Assembly: GCA_041905525.1 (NCBI GenBank)
Contig: JAYRKY010000009.1
Coordinates: forward strand, 58,053-122,052
Direction of reading: 5' to 3'
DNA from: SHVO01 sp041905525
GTDB taxonomy: Bacteria; Pseudomonadota; Alphaproteobacteria; Rhodospirillales; Rhodospirillaceae
DNA length: 64,000 bases
Below are positions 54,350 through 63,140 of this stretch, piece after piece (the first letter of the stretch is position 1; every line of letters begins with the position of its first letter). The notes under the pieces were generated by a model. The model was given only the letters and a program-made list of their open reading frames with translations. It was not told the DNA's origin and searched no databases. Both the position numbers and the translations under genes were made by a program.

Positions 54350-55228
54350 ATGCCTAGCTTAAAAGAGTTCCGCGTTCGCATCGAATCGGTGCAATCGACG
54401 AGGAAGATCACGTCGGCCATGAAGATGGTCGCGGCGTCGAAGCTCCGCCGTGCGCAGGAAGGCGCCGAAGCCGCGCGTCCGTATGCTGAACGCATGGAAC
54501 GCATGCTCGGCAACCTCGCGGGCGCCGCGGCGGGCCGTGCCGGCGCGCCGGCCATGCTTGCCGGCACCGGTAAGGACGATACGCACCTCGTCGTGGTGAT
54601 GACCGCCAACCGCGGCCTCGCGGGCGGCTTCAACTCCAACATCATCCGCTCCGCGCGCGGTCTGGTGCGCGAACTGCTCGATCGCGGCAAGACGGTGAAG
54701 ATTCTCGCCGTCGGCCGTAAGGGCCGCGATGCGATGCGCCGCGATTTCCGCGAATTGATCGTGGGCGAATACACCGAGTTCGGCCGCAAGCGCGTGGCGT
54801 TCTCCGAAGCGAACGATGTCGCCTCGAAGATCACCGCCATGTTCGAAGCTGGCGAGTTCGATGTCGCGACGCTGATCTACGCGCGCTTCAAGTCCGCCGT
54901 GTCGCAGGTCGTCACGCGCCAGCAGATCATCCCGTTCCCGGTGCCGCAGGCGGCCGCGGGAACAGACGCGAAAGTGGTCTACGATTACGAGCCGTCGGAC
55001 AACGAAATCCTCGGCAGCTTGCTGCCGCGCAACCTCGCGATCCAGGTGTTCCGCGCGATGCTGGAGAACGCCGCGTCGTTCTTCGGTTCGCAGATGGCCG
55101 CGATGGACAACGCGACGCGTAACGCCGGCGAAATGATCAATAAGCTGAAGCTGACATACAACCGTCAGCGCCAAGCAATGATTACCAAAGAACTCATCGA
55201 AATTATCTCCGGCGCTGAAGCTATCTAA
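54350..55228 (+). CDS. atpG: F1 ATP synthase gamma subunit
   Basis: A 292-residue central shaft. N-terminal SLKEFRVRIESVQSTRKITS and the C-terminal ASFFGSQMAAMDNATRNAGE with NKLKLTYNRQRQAMITKEL form the coiled coil that rotates inside alpha3beta3. Third gene of the operon. Confidence 0.99.
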   Translation: MPSLKEFRVRIESVQSTRKITSAMKMVAASKLRRAQEGAEAARPYAERMERMLGNLAGAAAGRAGAPAMLAGTGKDDTHLVVVMTANRGLAGGFNSNIIRSARGLVRELLDRGKTVKILAVGRKGRDAMRRDFRELIVGEYTEFGRKRVAFSEANDVASKITAMFEAGEFDVATLIYARFKSAVSQVVTRQQIIPFPVPQAAAGTDAKVVYDYEPSDNEILGSLLPRNLAIQVFRAMLENAASFFGSQMAAMDNATRNAGEMINKLKLTYNRQRQAMITKELIEIISGAEAI

Positions 55229-55262
55229 GCGGCCGCGGACGAAGAAGGCATAGGAGAAGACA

Positions 55263-56684
55263 ATGGCGAAGAACAACGTCGGTACCATCACCCAGGTCCT
55301 GGGCGCGATCGTGGACGTGAAGTTCGAAGGCGACCTCCCGGCGATCTTGAACGCGCTGGAAGTCATGAACAACGGCAAGCGCCTGATCCTCGAAGTCGCC
55401 CAGCACACCGGCGAATCGACCGTGCGCTGCATCGCCATGGACACCACCGACGGCCTGGTGCGTGGCATGGAAGCCAGCGACACCGGCAACCCGATCCGCA
55501 TGCCCGTGGGTCCCGGCACGCTCGGCCGCATCATGAACGTGATCGGCGAGCCCGTGGACGAACGCGGTCCGATCGACGCCAAGGACCACATGCCGATCCA
55601 CCGTCCGGCGCCGTCCTTCGTCGAACAGTCGACCGAAGCGCAGATCCTTACCACCGGCATTAAGGTCATCGACCTGCTCGAGCCGTACCTCAAGGGCGGT
55701 AAGATCGGCCTGTTCGGCGGCGCCGGCGTGGGCAAGACCGTGCTCATTCAGGAGCTGATCAACAACATCGCCAAGGGCTACGGCGGTTACTCGGTGTTCG
55801 CCGGCGTCGGCGAAAGAACCCGCGAAGGTAACGACCTCTATCACGAGTTCCTGGAAGCCGGGATCATCGACACCAAGGGCGCCAACAGCCGCGTCGCGCT
55901 TGTGTTCGGTCAAATGAACGAGCCGCCGGGCGCGCGCGCCCGCGTCGCCCTCTCGGGTCTCACCCAGGCCGAATACTTCCGCGATGTTGAAGGCAAGGAC
56001 GTGCTGTTCTTCGTCGACAACATCTTCCGCTTCACCCAGGCCGGCTCCGAAGTGTCCGCGCTTCTCGGCCGCATTCCTTCGGCGGTCGGTTATCAGCCGA
56101 CGCTCGCCACCGACATGGGCGCGCTGCAGGAACGCATCACCTCCACCAAGAAGGGCTCGATCACCTCGGTGCAGGCCATCTACGTGCCCGCCGACGACTT
56201 GACCGACCCGGCGCCCGCGACCTCGTTCGCGCACCTTGACGCCACGACCGTGCTTTCGCGCTCGATCGCCGAGCTCGGCATCTATCCGGCGGTCGATCCT
56301 TTGGACTCCACCAGCCGCGCGCTCGATCCGCTCGTCGTCGGCGAAGAGCACTACAAGGTGGCCCGCGACGTGCAGCGCGTGCTGCAGACCTACAAGTCGC
56401 TGCAGGACATCATCGCCATCCTCGGGATGGACGAACTGTCCGAAGAAGACAAACTCACGGTGGCGCGCGCCCGCAAGATCCAGCGCTTCCTGTCGCAGCC
56501 GTTCCACGTCGCCGAAGTGTTCACCGGAAACCCGGGTGTGTTCGTGCAGCTCGCCGACACCATCAAGGGCTTCAAGGGCATCGTCGCCGGCGATTACGAT
56601 CATCTGCCGGAGCAGGCCTTCTACATGGTCGGCACCATTGAGCAGGCGGTCGAGAAGGGCAAGAAGATGGCCGCGGCGGCTTAG
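55263..56684 (+). CDS. atpD: F1 ATP synthase beta subunit
   Basis: A 473-residue catalytic subunit. P-loop GLFGGAGVGKTVLI near 152-165; GERTREGNDLY with the catalytic Glu; DELSEEDKLTVARARKIQRF at the C-terminus (DELSEED lever). Starts 34 bases after atpG. Confidence 0.99.
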   Translation: MAKNNVGTITQVLGAIVDVKFEGDLPAILNALEVMNNGKRLILEVAQHTGESTVRCIAMDTTDGLVRGMEASDTGNPIRMPVGPGTLGRIMNVIGEPVDERGPIDAKDHMPIHRPAPSFVEQSTEAQILTTGIKVIDLLEPYLKGGKIGLFGGAGVGKTVLIQELINNIAKGYGGYSVFAGVGERTREGNDLYHEFLEAGIIDTKGANSRVALVFGQMNEPPGARARVALSGLTQAEYFRDVEGKDVLFFVDNIFRFTQAGSEVSALLGRIPSAVGYQPTLATDMGALQERITSTKKGSITSVQAIYVPADDLTDPAPATSFAHLDATTVLSRSIAELGIYPAVDPLDSTSRALDPLVVGEEHYKVARDVQRVLQTYKSLQDIIAILGMDELSEEDKLTVARARKIQRFLSQPFHVAEVFTGNPGVFVQLADTIKGFKGIVAGDYDHLPEQAFYMVGTIEQAVEKGKKMAAAA

Positions 56685-56719
56685 TCCGCGAACATTAGCG
56701 AAGCGCCAAGGACTCAAAG

Positions 56720-57121
56720 ATGGCCGATACGTTGAAGCTCGAACTGGTCTCGCCGGAACGTCTCCTGCTCTCCGAACAGGTGGAGATGGTGATCGTTCCG
56801 GGCGCCGAGGGTGTATTCGGCGTTCTGCCGCTGCACGCGCCGACTCTCTCCACGCTCAAGCCCGGCTTCGTCCAGGTCTACAAGGGCGGCGCGGTCGCCG
56901 ACAGCTTCTTCGTGACCGGCGGTTTCGCCGAAGTCACGCCGGCAAGCTGCACCGTCCTCGTCGACGAAGCCATCCCGCAAGCGACCTTGACCCGCGACTA
57001 TGCCGCGCAGCGGTTGGCCGCTGCGAAGGCGCGTCTCGATCAGGCCGCGAACGACGACGACCGCCGCCTGGCCGCCGCCGCGCTGGCCAACGCCGAAGCC
57101 ATGGTTCAGGCGGCCACCTAG
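56720..57121 (+). CDS. atpC: F1 ATP synthase epsilon subunit
   Basis: A 133-residue subunit. The beta-sandwich domain starts LKLELVSPERLLLSEQVEMV and contains PGAEGVFGVLPLHAPTLS. The C-terminal helical pair is short, ending in an Ala-rich stretch. It couples rotation and inhibits hydrolysis. A weak hairpin with T-rich flank at about 57137-57160 may end the operon. Confidence 0.97.
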   Translation: MADTLKLELVSPERLLLSEQVEMVIVPGAEGVFGVLPLHAPTLSTLKPGFVQVYKGGAVADSFFVTGGFAEVTPASCTVLVDEAIPQATLTRDYAAQRLAAAKARLDQAANDDDRRLAAAALANAEAMVQAAT

Positions 57122-57211
57122 ACTTATCGCCGCCGTTAAACCACCGGCTGTGACGGTTTTCTTGCGGGCGTAGTATAAAGAACACTCGCAAGGCGGACGC
57201 GTTCATCTCTC

Positions 57212-58045
57212 ATGGCCGTAAAACACTGGAGCTTGGACGATATCGACTGGACGCGGTTTGACGCGTCCAAGGTCTCGCCTGACCTCGTCGCCGTGATCAA
57301 GACAGCCGCCATGGTGGAGCGCAACGGCGCCGACTACGGCCGTTACCTGAACGGCGTGTTCCACGACGACCCTGAATTCCGCGACGCTGCGGCCGCGTGG
57401 GCCAAGGAAGAGGAGCAGCACGGCATCGCGCTCGGACGCTGGGCGGCGCTGGCCGATCCTTCGTTCGATATGGACGCAAGCTTCGCGCGGTTCACCGACA
57501 TGTACAAAATCCCGGTGGATGCCGCGGCGTCGATCCGCGGGTCGCGGACCGGCGAGTTGTGCGCGCGGTGCGTTGTCGAGACCGGCACCAGCTCCTTCTA
57601 TTCGGCGATCCGCGACGCGGTCGACGAACCGGTGTTGAAACAGATCTGCAAGAACATCGCCGCCGACGAGTTTCGCCACTACCAGCTTTTCTATCGCCAC
57701 ATGGAACGCTACCTCGCGGCGCGAAAAGACGGCGCGTCGACGTGGGAGCGGTTCAAGGTCGCCTTCACCCGCTTTCGCGAAGCCGACGACGACGAAATCG
57801 CCTCGGCCTATTTTGCCGGGAACGCCGTCGCGGGCCCTTACGACCGTGCCACGTCCAACGCGGCTTACGCATCGCGGGCATTCGGATTTTACCAGAAGCG
57901 GCACGTGCGCCGCGCCGGCCACATGTTCGCCCAAGCCGCCGGGTTCAATCCGGACGGCTGGGCCGCGAAACTCCTGGCCCGGGTCCTGTGGGCGGTGATT
58001 TGGTTCCGTGGCCGCAAGTTCCGCCCGGTATTGGCGCGCGCCTGA
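57212..58045 (+). CDS. ferritin-like di-iron protein
   Basis: A 277-residue protein with the four-helix di-iron pattern: E36 (MVERNG), E67-x-x-H70 (EEEQH), E123 (VVETGTSSF) and E153-x-x-H156 (DEFRHYQLF). These are the ligands found in acyl-ACP desaturase and rubrerythrin-like oxidases. The C-terminus is basic with a hydrophobic stretch (LLARVLWAVIWF), possibly membrane-associated. Substrate unknown. It follows atpC by 90 bases and may have its own promoter. Confidence 0.85.
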   Translation: MAVKHWSLDDIDWTRFDASKVSPDLVAVIKTAAMVERNGADYGRYLNGVFHDDPEFRDAAAAWAKEEEQHGIALGRWAALADPSFDMDASFARFTDMYKIPVDAAASIRGSRTGELCARCVVETGTSSFYSAIRDAVDEPVLKQICKNIAADEFRHYQLFYRHMERYLAARKDGASTWERFKVAFTRFREADDDEIASAYFAGNAVAGPYDRATSNAAYASRAFGFYQKRHVRRAGHMFAQAAGFNPDGWAAKLLARVLWAVIWFRGRKFRPVLARA

Positions 58046-58142
58046 TCCCTTCGCGGCTTGCTCCAGGCCGCCCGTTTCCGCAAGATCGCCCCCGGACGTC
58101 CAGCCGGGACATCACGGCGGGGACATCAAGGGGGTACGGGCC

Positions 58143-59213
58143 ATGATACGTGCATTTGCGCTGGCGATCGGTTGCGTTTGTCTGCTGTCGGGTGCGCTCT
58201 CCGCCGGCGAAGCGCCGTTACCCACCGTGAAGATCTTCACGACCGGCGGCACCATCGCCGGCTCCGGCTCCTCCGGAACGGACATGACCAACTACAAGGC
58301 GGGGGCCATTTCGGGCGATCAGCTGGTGGCCAGTGTCCCGCAGCTGAAGCAGCTCGCCGTCACGCCGGTCGAACAAATCGCCAATGTCGCGAGCTACGAC
58401 ATCACCATCGCCAACTGGCTGACGCTTGCGCGCAAGATCAATGAGGCGCTCGCCGATCCAAAGATCACCGGGGTCGTGGTCACACATGGCACCAATACCA
58501 TCGAAGAAACGGCGTACTTTCTGAATCTGACGGTCAAATCGCCCAAGCCTGTCGTCCTTGTCGGAGCGATGCGCCCGTCCACCGCCATCAGCGCCGATGG
58601 GCCTCTCAATCTCATCAGCGCCGTGCGCGTGGCCACCGCCGCGGATGCGCGCGGGAAGGGTGTCATGGTCGTGCTGAATGACGAGATCAGCGCGGCGCGC
58701 GATGTGACCAAGGAGAACACGATGCGGGTCGAGGCGTTCCGTCCCACCGACTTCGGCTACCTGGGGCAGATCGACGAGGACAAAGTCGTGTTCTATCGCG
58801 CGCCGACGCGGCGGCACACATCCGCCTCGGAGTTCGATGTCGCGAAACTTGAGAAGCTGCCGGTGGTCGACATTCTTTACGCTTATATCGAGCCCAGCCT
58901 CGGGCTGGTCGACGCGCTGGTGAAGGGCGGCACGCAGGGCATCGTCTTTGCCGGAACGGGCGGCGGTGACATCTCGACCCCGGAGCGCGGCGCCCTCCGA
59001 AGCGTCCTCGACATGAAAAGCGGTGCGCGCCCGGTTCTCGTGCGCTCCAGCCGGGTCGGCGGCGGACGCGTGATCCCGACCAAAGACTATGAGTCCCTTG
59101 GCATGGTGGCCGCGGATTCGCTCAATCCGCAGAAGGCGCGGATCCTATTGATGCTCGCGCTGACGAAGACGCGCGATCCCAAGGAAATCCAACGCATGTT
59201 CTCGGAGTATTAG
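58143..59213 (+). CDS. periplasmic type II L-asparaginase
   Basis: A 356-residue enzyme with a signal peptide (MIRAFALAIGCVCLLSGALS, cleavage near AGE). First active Thr T34 in TTGGTIAG; second site T117 in VVTHGTNT; Lys in DVTKENT; the block VGAMRPSTAISADGPLNL is typical. The residue after T117 is Asn rather than the Asp of E. coli AnsB. It deamidates asparagine, perhaps glutamine. ATG 58143 is chosen over an open frame reaching back into the previous gene. The stop overlaps that of rppH by four bases. Confidence 0.92.
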   Translation: MIRAFALAIGCVCLLSGALSAGEAPLPTVKIFTTGGTIAGSGSSGTDMTNYKAGAISGDQLVASVPQLKQLAVTPVEQIANVASYDITIANWLTLARKINEALADPKITGVVVTHGTNTIEETAYFLNLTVKSPKPVVLVGAMRPSTAISADGPLNLISAVRVATAADARGKGVMVVLNDEISAARDVTKENTMRVEAFRPTDFGYLGQIDEDKVVFYRAPTRRHTSASEFDVAKLEKLPVVDILYAYIEPSLGLVDALVKGGTQGIVFAGTGGGDISTPERGALRSVLDMKSGARPVLVRSSRVGGGRVIPTKDYESLGMVAADSLNPQKARILLMLALTKTRDPKEIQRMFSEY

Positions 59214-59737
59214 CGCTTCCGGCGCGCGGGCTTTTTCTTCGCAGCGGTGGGTCGCGGGCGCACGGGGCGCAGCGCGGCGACTTTTTCCCGAAAGGCTTCG
59301 ACCACCTGCCGATAGATGTCGCGCTTGAAACCGACGATCATCCTCGGCACCTGCGTGAACGCGGCCCACTTCCAGGCTCCAAACTCGGGGTGCTCCGTCG
59401 CGATATCGATATCGCGGTCGTCGCCGGTGAACCGCATCAAGAACCACTTTTGCTCCTGACCCCGGTACTTTCCCTTCCACACCTTCTTTTGAAGGTCGGC
59501 CGGCAGGTCATAACGAAGCCACGTGCGCGTCACCGCAATGATGCGCGCCTTGTCGGTGCCTGTTTCTTCCTGCAGTTCGCGCAAGGCCGCGGCGCGCGGC
59601 GTTTCGTCTTCGTCGATCCCGCCTTGAGGCATCTGCCAGGCGCCGGGGGTATCCAAACGCTCGGCGACAAAGACTTTGCCGCTGCGGTTCAGCAAAACGA
59701 TGCCGACCCCGCGCCGATAGGGCTTCGATTTCGTCAT
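59210..59737 (-). CDS. rppH: RNA pyrophosphohydrolase
   Basis: A 175-residue Nudix enzyme that removes pyrophosphate from 5'-triphosphate mRNA ends and triggers decay. Start YRRGVGIVLLNRSGKVFVAE and WQMPQGGIDEDETPRAAA with RELQEETGT form the RppH-type Nudix box. YDLPADLQKK and KGKYRGQEQKWFLMRF are diagnostic of RppH. A basic C-terminal tail follows. Third gene of ctpA-yibQ-rppH, 5 bases after yibQ. Confidence 0.96.
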   Translation of the reverse strand: MTKSKPYRRGVGIVLLNRSGKVFVAERLDTPGAWQMPQGGIDEDETPRAAALRELQEETGTDKARIIAVTRTWLRYDLPADLQKKVWKGKYRGQEQKWFLMRFTGDDRDIDIATEHPEFGAWKWAAFTQVPRMIVGFKRDIYRQVVEAFREKVAALRPVRPRPTAAKKKPARRKR

Positions 59738-59742
59738 GAGGC

Positions 59743-61554
59743 TCAGTGCGCCGGTTTGGCTTTTGCTTTCGCCGCTTCTGGCTTCGCTTTTGCCGTTTCA
59801 GGCTTAGCCTTCGCGGCCTCGGGCTTCGCTTTGGCGGCGGCGGTGCCTGTCGTCGCCGACACGGGCGTCGGCGGCGGCGGCGGCGCGGCGATTTCCGAGC
59901 GGTTGAGGACCGTGGAGATGGGCGTCAAGGCGATGCCCTTCTTCTGCGCCTGGTCGAGCCACAAAATCAGACGCTCGAAGCTCACCGGCTTCGCCTGCAC
60001 CGAGACCACGACACTGCCCTGATAACGCGCAAGCCGCTCGGCGTAGTCGAGCCGCGCATCGACCGCGGCGCGGAACGGGCGCTCATCCAACACAACGTCG
60101 GCCACCGCGGTGGCGACATAGGCTTCACCCATGCGGACGCCGGGCGAGCCTTGAACGTAGAAAAGGTTCTGTTCCTTCAGCTTGGCGAACAGCGGCGAGA
60201 TGCTCTGCGCGTTTTCGCGGAATTTCGTACCTTGCGCATCGAATACGCCGACCGCACCCGTTCCGGCCTTCAGCACGGCGTCCAGGCGCTGCGTATTCTC
60301 CTTGAGGTCGAGGCTGGTCAGCAGGCCCAGAGGGCCCGGATCCTGGGCCGGGAAATCCTTGCTCTCGAGAGGGACCTCGATGAGCACCTCGTGCCCTTGG
60401 GCTTTCGCGCGGTCCATCCAGGTCTTCAGGTTGCGCGCGTAGGGGCTGAAGGCGAGCGTGACGCTCGCTGGAAGCTTGGTGATGGCCGCTTCGGTCGACG
60501 CCTGGCTCAGGCCGAGGCCCCGCACGACGATCGCAACCTTCGCGGTGCTGGCGGTCGTCGCCTGGGCTGCATCTTTTTTGACGTCGCGCAGAGCGGCGAA
60601 GCGCGGCGGCGGGGCGCTGACGGCCACGCGGTCCGTCGGCGGAAGAGGCGGATCGACCAGGCGCGGGCGGCCGCCGGCTACCGCGGGGCCTGCGTCGCCG
60701 GAGGCGGTGAATCGGTCCGGTGCGCCGGGCGCGACACCGGGAGCGGTCAAAGCGGGAATCCCGGCGATCAAACTCGGGACGTCTTCGCCGGACGCCGGCG
60801 CATCGGCCTTCGCCGGTTCCACTTTCGCTGCCTCTGGTTTGGCGGCTTCTGGCTTCGCGGCTTCAGGTTTCGCTGTAGCCGGAGTGGCGGGAACGGGTTT
60901 CGCGGCGGCTGCAGGCGGGACCGGAGCTGCCGGTTTCGCTGCCGGCGGTACAGCGGCGACCTGGGTTTCCTTCGGCGCGGGGGCGGCGGGAGTCGCGGCC
61001 GGCGCGGCGGCGGGCTTCGCGGGCGCTGCTGGAGCGGGCGCTACTGGAGCGGGTGCCGGCGGCGGTGTGACGGCGGCGGTATTCGCCGGCGGGGTGACGG
61101 CCGGCTTTGCCGCCGCTGCTGTGGGAGCGGGGGCCGGCGCCGCGGGCTTCGCGGCTTGAGGCTTCGCCGCCTCGGCGGGGGCGGGCGCGGCGGGCGTTGT
61201 ATTCGTCAGCCACGGGCGGCGCGAGGCCGAGCGGTCGGTGGCCGCGGTGGCGTCCTGCGCGACAGTGGTCGGCGGGGGTGTGCTCGGCGCCGGCGCGTTC
61301 TCGTCGACGATTTCGAGATCGGCGAACGTGCCTGCAACCGGTGGGGCCGCGGGGGGAGCCTCGGTTGTGAGGAGGACGTAAGCAATGAAGCCGACGACGC
61401 CGGTGAACACGACGCCGCTTGCCATCAGCGCGATCTTGGGTCCGGAACTCGAACGCCCGGACTCCTCGTCGTCGTAAAAGTCCTCTTCGTCGTCGTCGCC
61501 GCCGCCGAATGGGTCCTTTACCGTCTCTTTTCGGAACCGATCGAACAGTCCCAT
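59743..61554 (-). CDS. divergent polysaccharide deacetylase (YibQ family) with long Pro/Ala linker
   Basis: A 603-residue membrane-anchored protein. Acidic cytoplasmic start (residues 1-39, DDDEEDFYDDEE), one transmembrane helix (41-63) and a periplasmic Ala/Pro/Lys-rich linker of about 240 residues with AKPEA repeats near 228-243. Then comes the YibQ domain (about 338-555: AIVVRGLGLSQ, VPLESKDFPAQDPGPLGL, GVFDAQGTKF). The last 40 residues are AKAKPEA-type repeats. The family sits beside envC-ctpA and is thought to act on cell-wall glycan in division, though catalysis is unproven. The linker could span the periplasm. Confidence 0.9.
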   Translation of the reverse strand: MGLFDRFRKETVKDPFGGGDDDEEDFYDDEESGRSSSGPKIALMASGVVFTGVVGFIAYVLLTTEAPPAAPPVAGTFADLEIVDENAPAPSTPPPTTVAQDATAATDRSASRRPWLTNTTPAAPAPAEAAKPQAAKPAAPAPAPTAAAAKPAVTPPANTAAVTPPPAPAPVAPAPAAPAKPAAAPAATPAAPAPKETQVAAVPPAAKPAAPVPPAAAAKPVPATPATAKPEAAKPEAAKPEAAKVEPAKADAPASGEDVPSLIAGIPALTAPGVAPGAPDRFTASGDAGPAVAGGRPRLVDPPLPPTDRVAVSAPPPRFAALRDVKKDAAQATTASTAKVAIVVRGLGLSQASTEAAITKLPASVTLAFSPYARNLKTWMDRAKAQGHEVLIEVPLESKDFPAQDPGPLGLLTSLDLKENTQRLDAVLKAGTGAVGVFDAQGTKFRENAQSISPLFAKLKEQNLFYVQGSPGVRMGEAYVATAVADVVLDERPFRAAVDARLDYAERLARYQGSVVVSVQAKPVSFERLILWLDQAQKKGIALTPISTVLNRSEIAAPPPPPTPVSATTGTAAAKAKPEAAKAKPETAKAKPEAAKAKAKPAH

Positions 61555-61641
61555 GTCGTTCCTCCGGCCTGCGCCTTGGCGCAGTGCATATGATACCCCG
61601 ATTATCTTCTAGGCGGAGGACCCTTAAGAGCCTGTTAAGCG

Positions 61642-61678
61642 GAAAACAAAAGACCCCGGGCGCGAACCCGGGGTCTTT
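61642..61678 (-). terminator. terminator of envC-ctpA
   Basis: Stem AGACCCCGGG (61651-61660) / CCCGGGGTCT (61667-61676), 6-base loop. On the minus strand it is followed by TTTTGTTTT, a good T-tract. It lies 27 bases past the ctpA stop, so yibQ-rppH need a separate promoter in 61555-61640. Confidence 0.88.
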
Positions 61679-61703
61679 CCGTCTTGGCGCTGGAAGCTGC
61701 GGG

Positions 61704-63110
61704 CTAGTTCGTGCCCGCCGGCTTTGCCTCGGCGCGCTGGTAGAGCGCGATGCCCTGCAATAGATCGAGGGCCCGGCGCAGCTGGTAATCTTCCGGTTCC
61801 GGCCTTGTCGCGGATGCGGTTTGCTGACCGGCGCCAGGCTTCGCCGCGTCCGCGGACGGCTTGGCGGGATCAGGCTTCGCACCGGGTTGCGGTGCGGGCG
61901 CGGCCGGCGCTTCGGGTTTCTCGGTCTCGTTCCTCAGCGCACCCGGCAGATCGCGTTCGGCGCGGGTGAAGCCCGCGTTCGGCGTGCCGATCGGCTCGAC
62001 ACGCGCCGGCTTCACTTCAATATCCGGATCGATACCGGTCGCCTGGATCGAGCGGCCGCTTGGCGTGTAGTAGCGCGCCGTGGTCAGGCGCATCGCGCTT
62101 TCGCCGCGCGCCAGCGGAATGATGGTCTGGACCGATCCCTTCCCGAAGCTCTTCGTTCCCAGGAGGATCGCGCGGCCATGATCCTTCAAGGCGCCCGCGA
62201 CGATTTCCGACGCCGAGGCCGAGCCGTCGTTGATCAGCACGACCAGCGGCTTTCCGTCGGTCGCATCGCCCGGCTTGGCGTTGTAGCGTTGGGTTTCTTC
62301 GGTGTGGCGGGTGCGCGTGGAGACGATCTCGCCCCGCTCAAGGAACGTATCGGACACCGACACCGCCTGATCGAGCAGTCCGCCCGGATTATTGCGCAGG
62401 TCGATCACATAGCCTTTCAGCTTGGGCCCGATCTTCGCCTTCAGGTTTTTGATCGCGGCGTCGAGACCGACTTGCGTGGTCTCGTTGAACTGATTGATGT
62501 CGATGTACCCGACATCGCCTTCAACGCGGCTCTTCACCGATTGTACTTTCACGACCGCGCGCACCAGCTTCACGTCGAACGGCTCGGTCTCGGCGCGGCG
62601 CAGCGTGATGACGATGGGCGTGTTGACGGGGCCGCGCATCTTTTCGACGGCTTCCTGCAGCGTCAGGCCCACGGCCGGCTTGCCGTCGATCCCGATGATA
62701 TAGTCGCCGGGTTGCACGCCCGCGCGGCTGGCCGGGGTGTCGTCGATCGGCGACACCACTTTCACGACACCCGATTCCATCGTCACTTCGATCCCAAGGC
62801 CGCCGAACTCGCCCTTGGTCTGCTCCTGCATCTCCTGGAAGCTCTTGGCGGGCATGTAGCCCGAGTGAGGGTCCAGGGAGGTGAGCATGCCGTTGATCGC
62901 GTTTTCGAGAAGCTCCTGATCGGTGACTTCCTCGACGTAGTCCTTGCGCACACGTTCAAACACGTCCCCGAACAGCTCGAGATATTTGTACGTATCGTCC
63001 GAGAACTTCGCGCTGGATTTCTCGGCGGCGAAGCTCGGCAGGAGCGGAGCGGTGACGGCGCCGGCGACGAACGAAAGGGTTGCCGCGGCGGCAATGTATT
63101 TAAGGCGCAT
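61704..63110 (-). CDS. ctpA: carboxyl-terminal processing protease (S41)
   Basis: A 468-residue periplasmic protease with a signal peptide (residues 1-29), a PDZ domain (about 95-180, GLGIEVTMESGVVKVV) and the S41 core. The catalytic Ser is S299 in GSASASEIV and the Lys is K324 in FGKGSVQT, with the expected 25-residue spacing. The C-terminal 80 residues include a Pro/Ala-rich stretch. It cuts cell-wall enzymes or tail-tagged proteins. It lies 30 bases after envC. Confidence 0.97.
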   Translation of the reverse strand: MRLKYIAAAATLSFVAGAVTAPLLPSFAAEKSSAKFSDDTYKYLELFGDVFERVRKDYVEEVTDQELLENAINGMLTSLDPHSGYMPAKSFQEMQEQTKGEFGGLGIEVTMESGVVKVVSPIDDTPASRAGVQPGDYIIGIDGKPAVGLTLQEAVEKMRGPVNTPIVITLRRAETEPFDVKLVRAVVKVQSVKSRVEGDVGYIDINQFNETTQVGLDAAIKNLKAKIGPKLKGYVIDLRNNPGGLLDQAVSVSDTFLERGEIVSTRTRHTEETQRYNAKPGDATDGKPLVVLINDGSASASEIVAGALKDHGRAILLGTKSFGKGSVQTIIPLARGESAMRLTTARYYTPSGRSIQATGIDPDIEVKPARVEPIGTPNAGFTRAERDLPGALRNETEKPEAPAAPAPQPGAKPDPAKPSADAAKPGAGQQTASATRPEPEDYQLRRALDLLQGIALYQRAEAKPAGTN

Positions 63111-63140
63111 AGGTCTTCACACCGTTGGTCAGAGAGAGTC

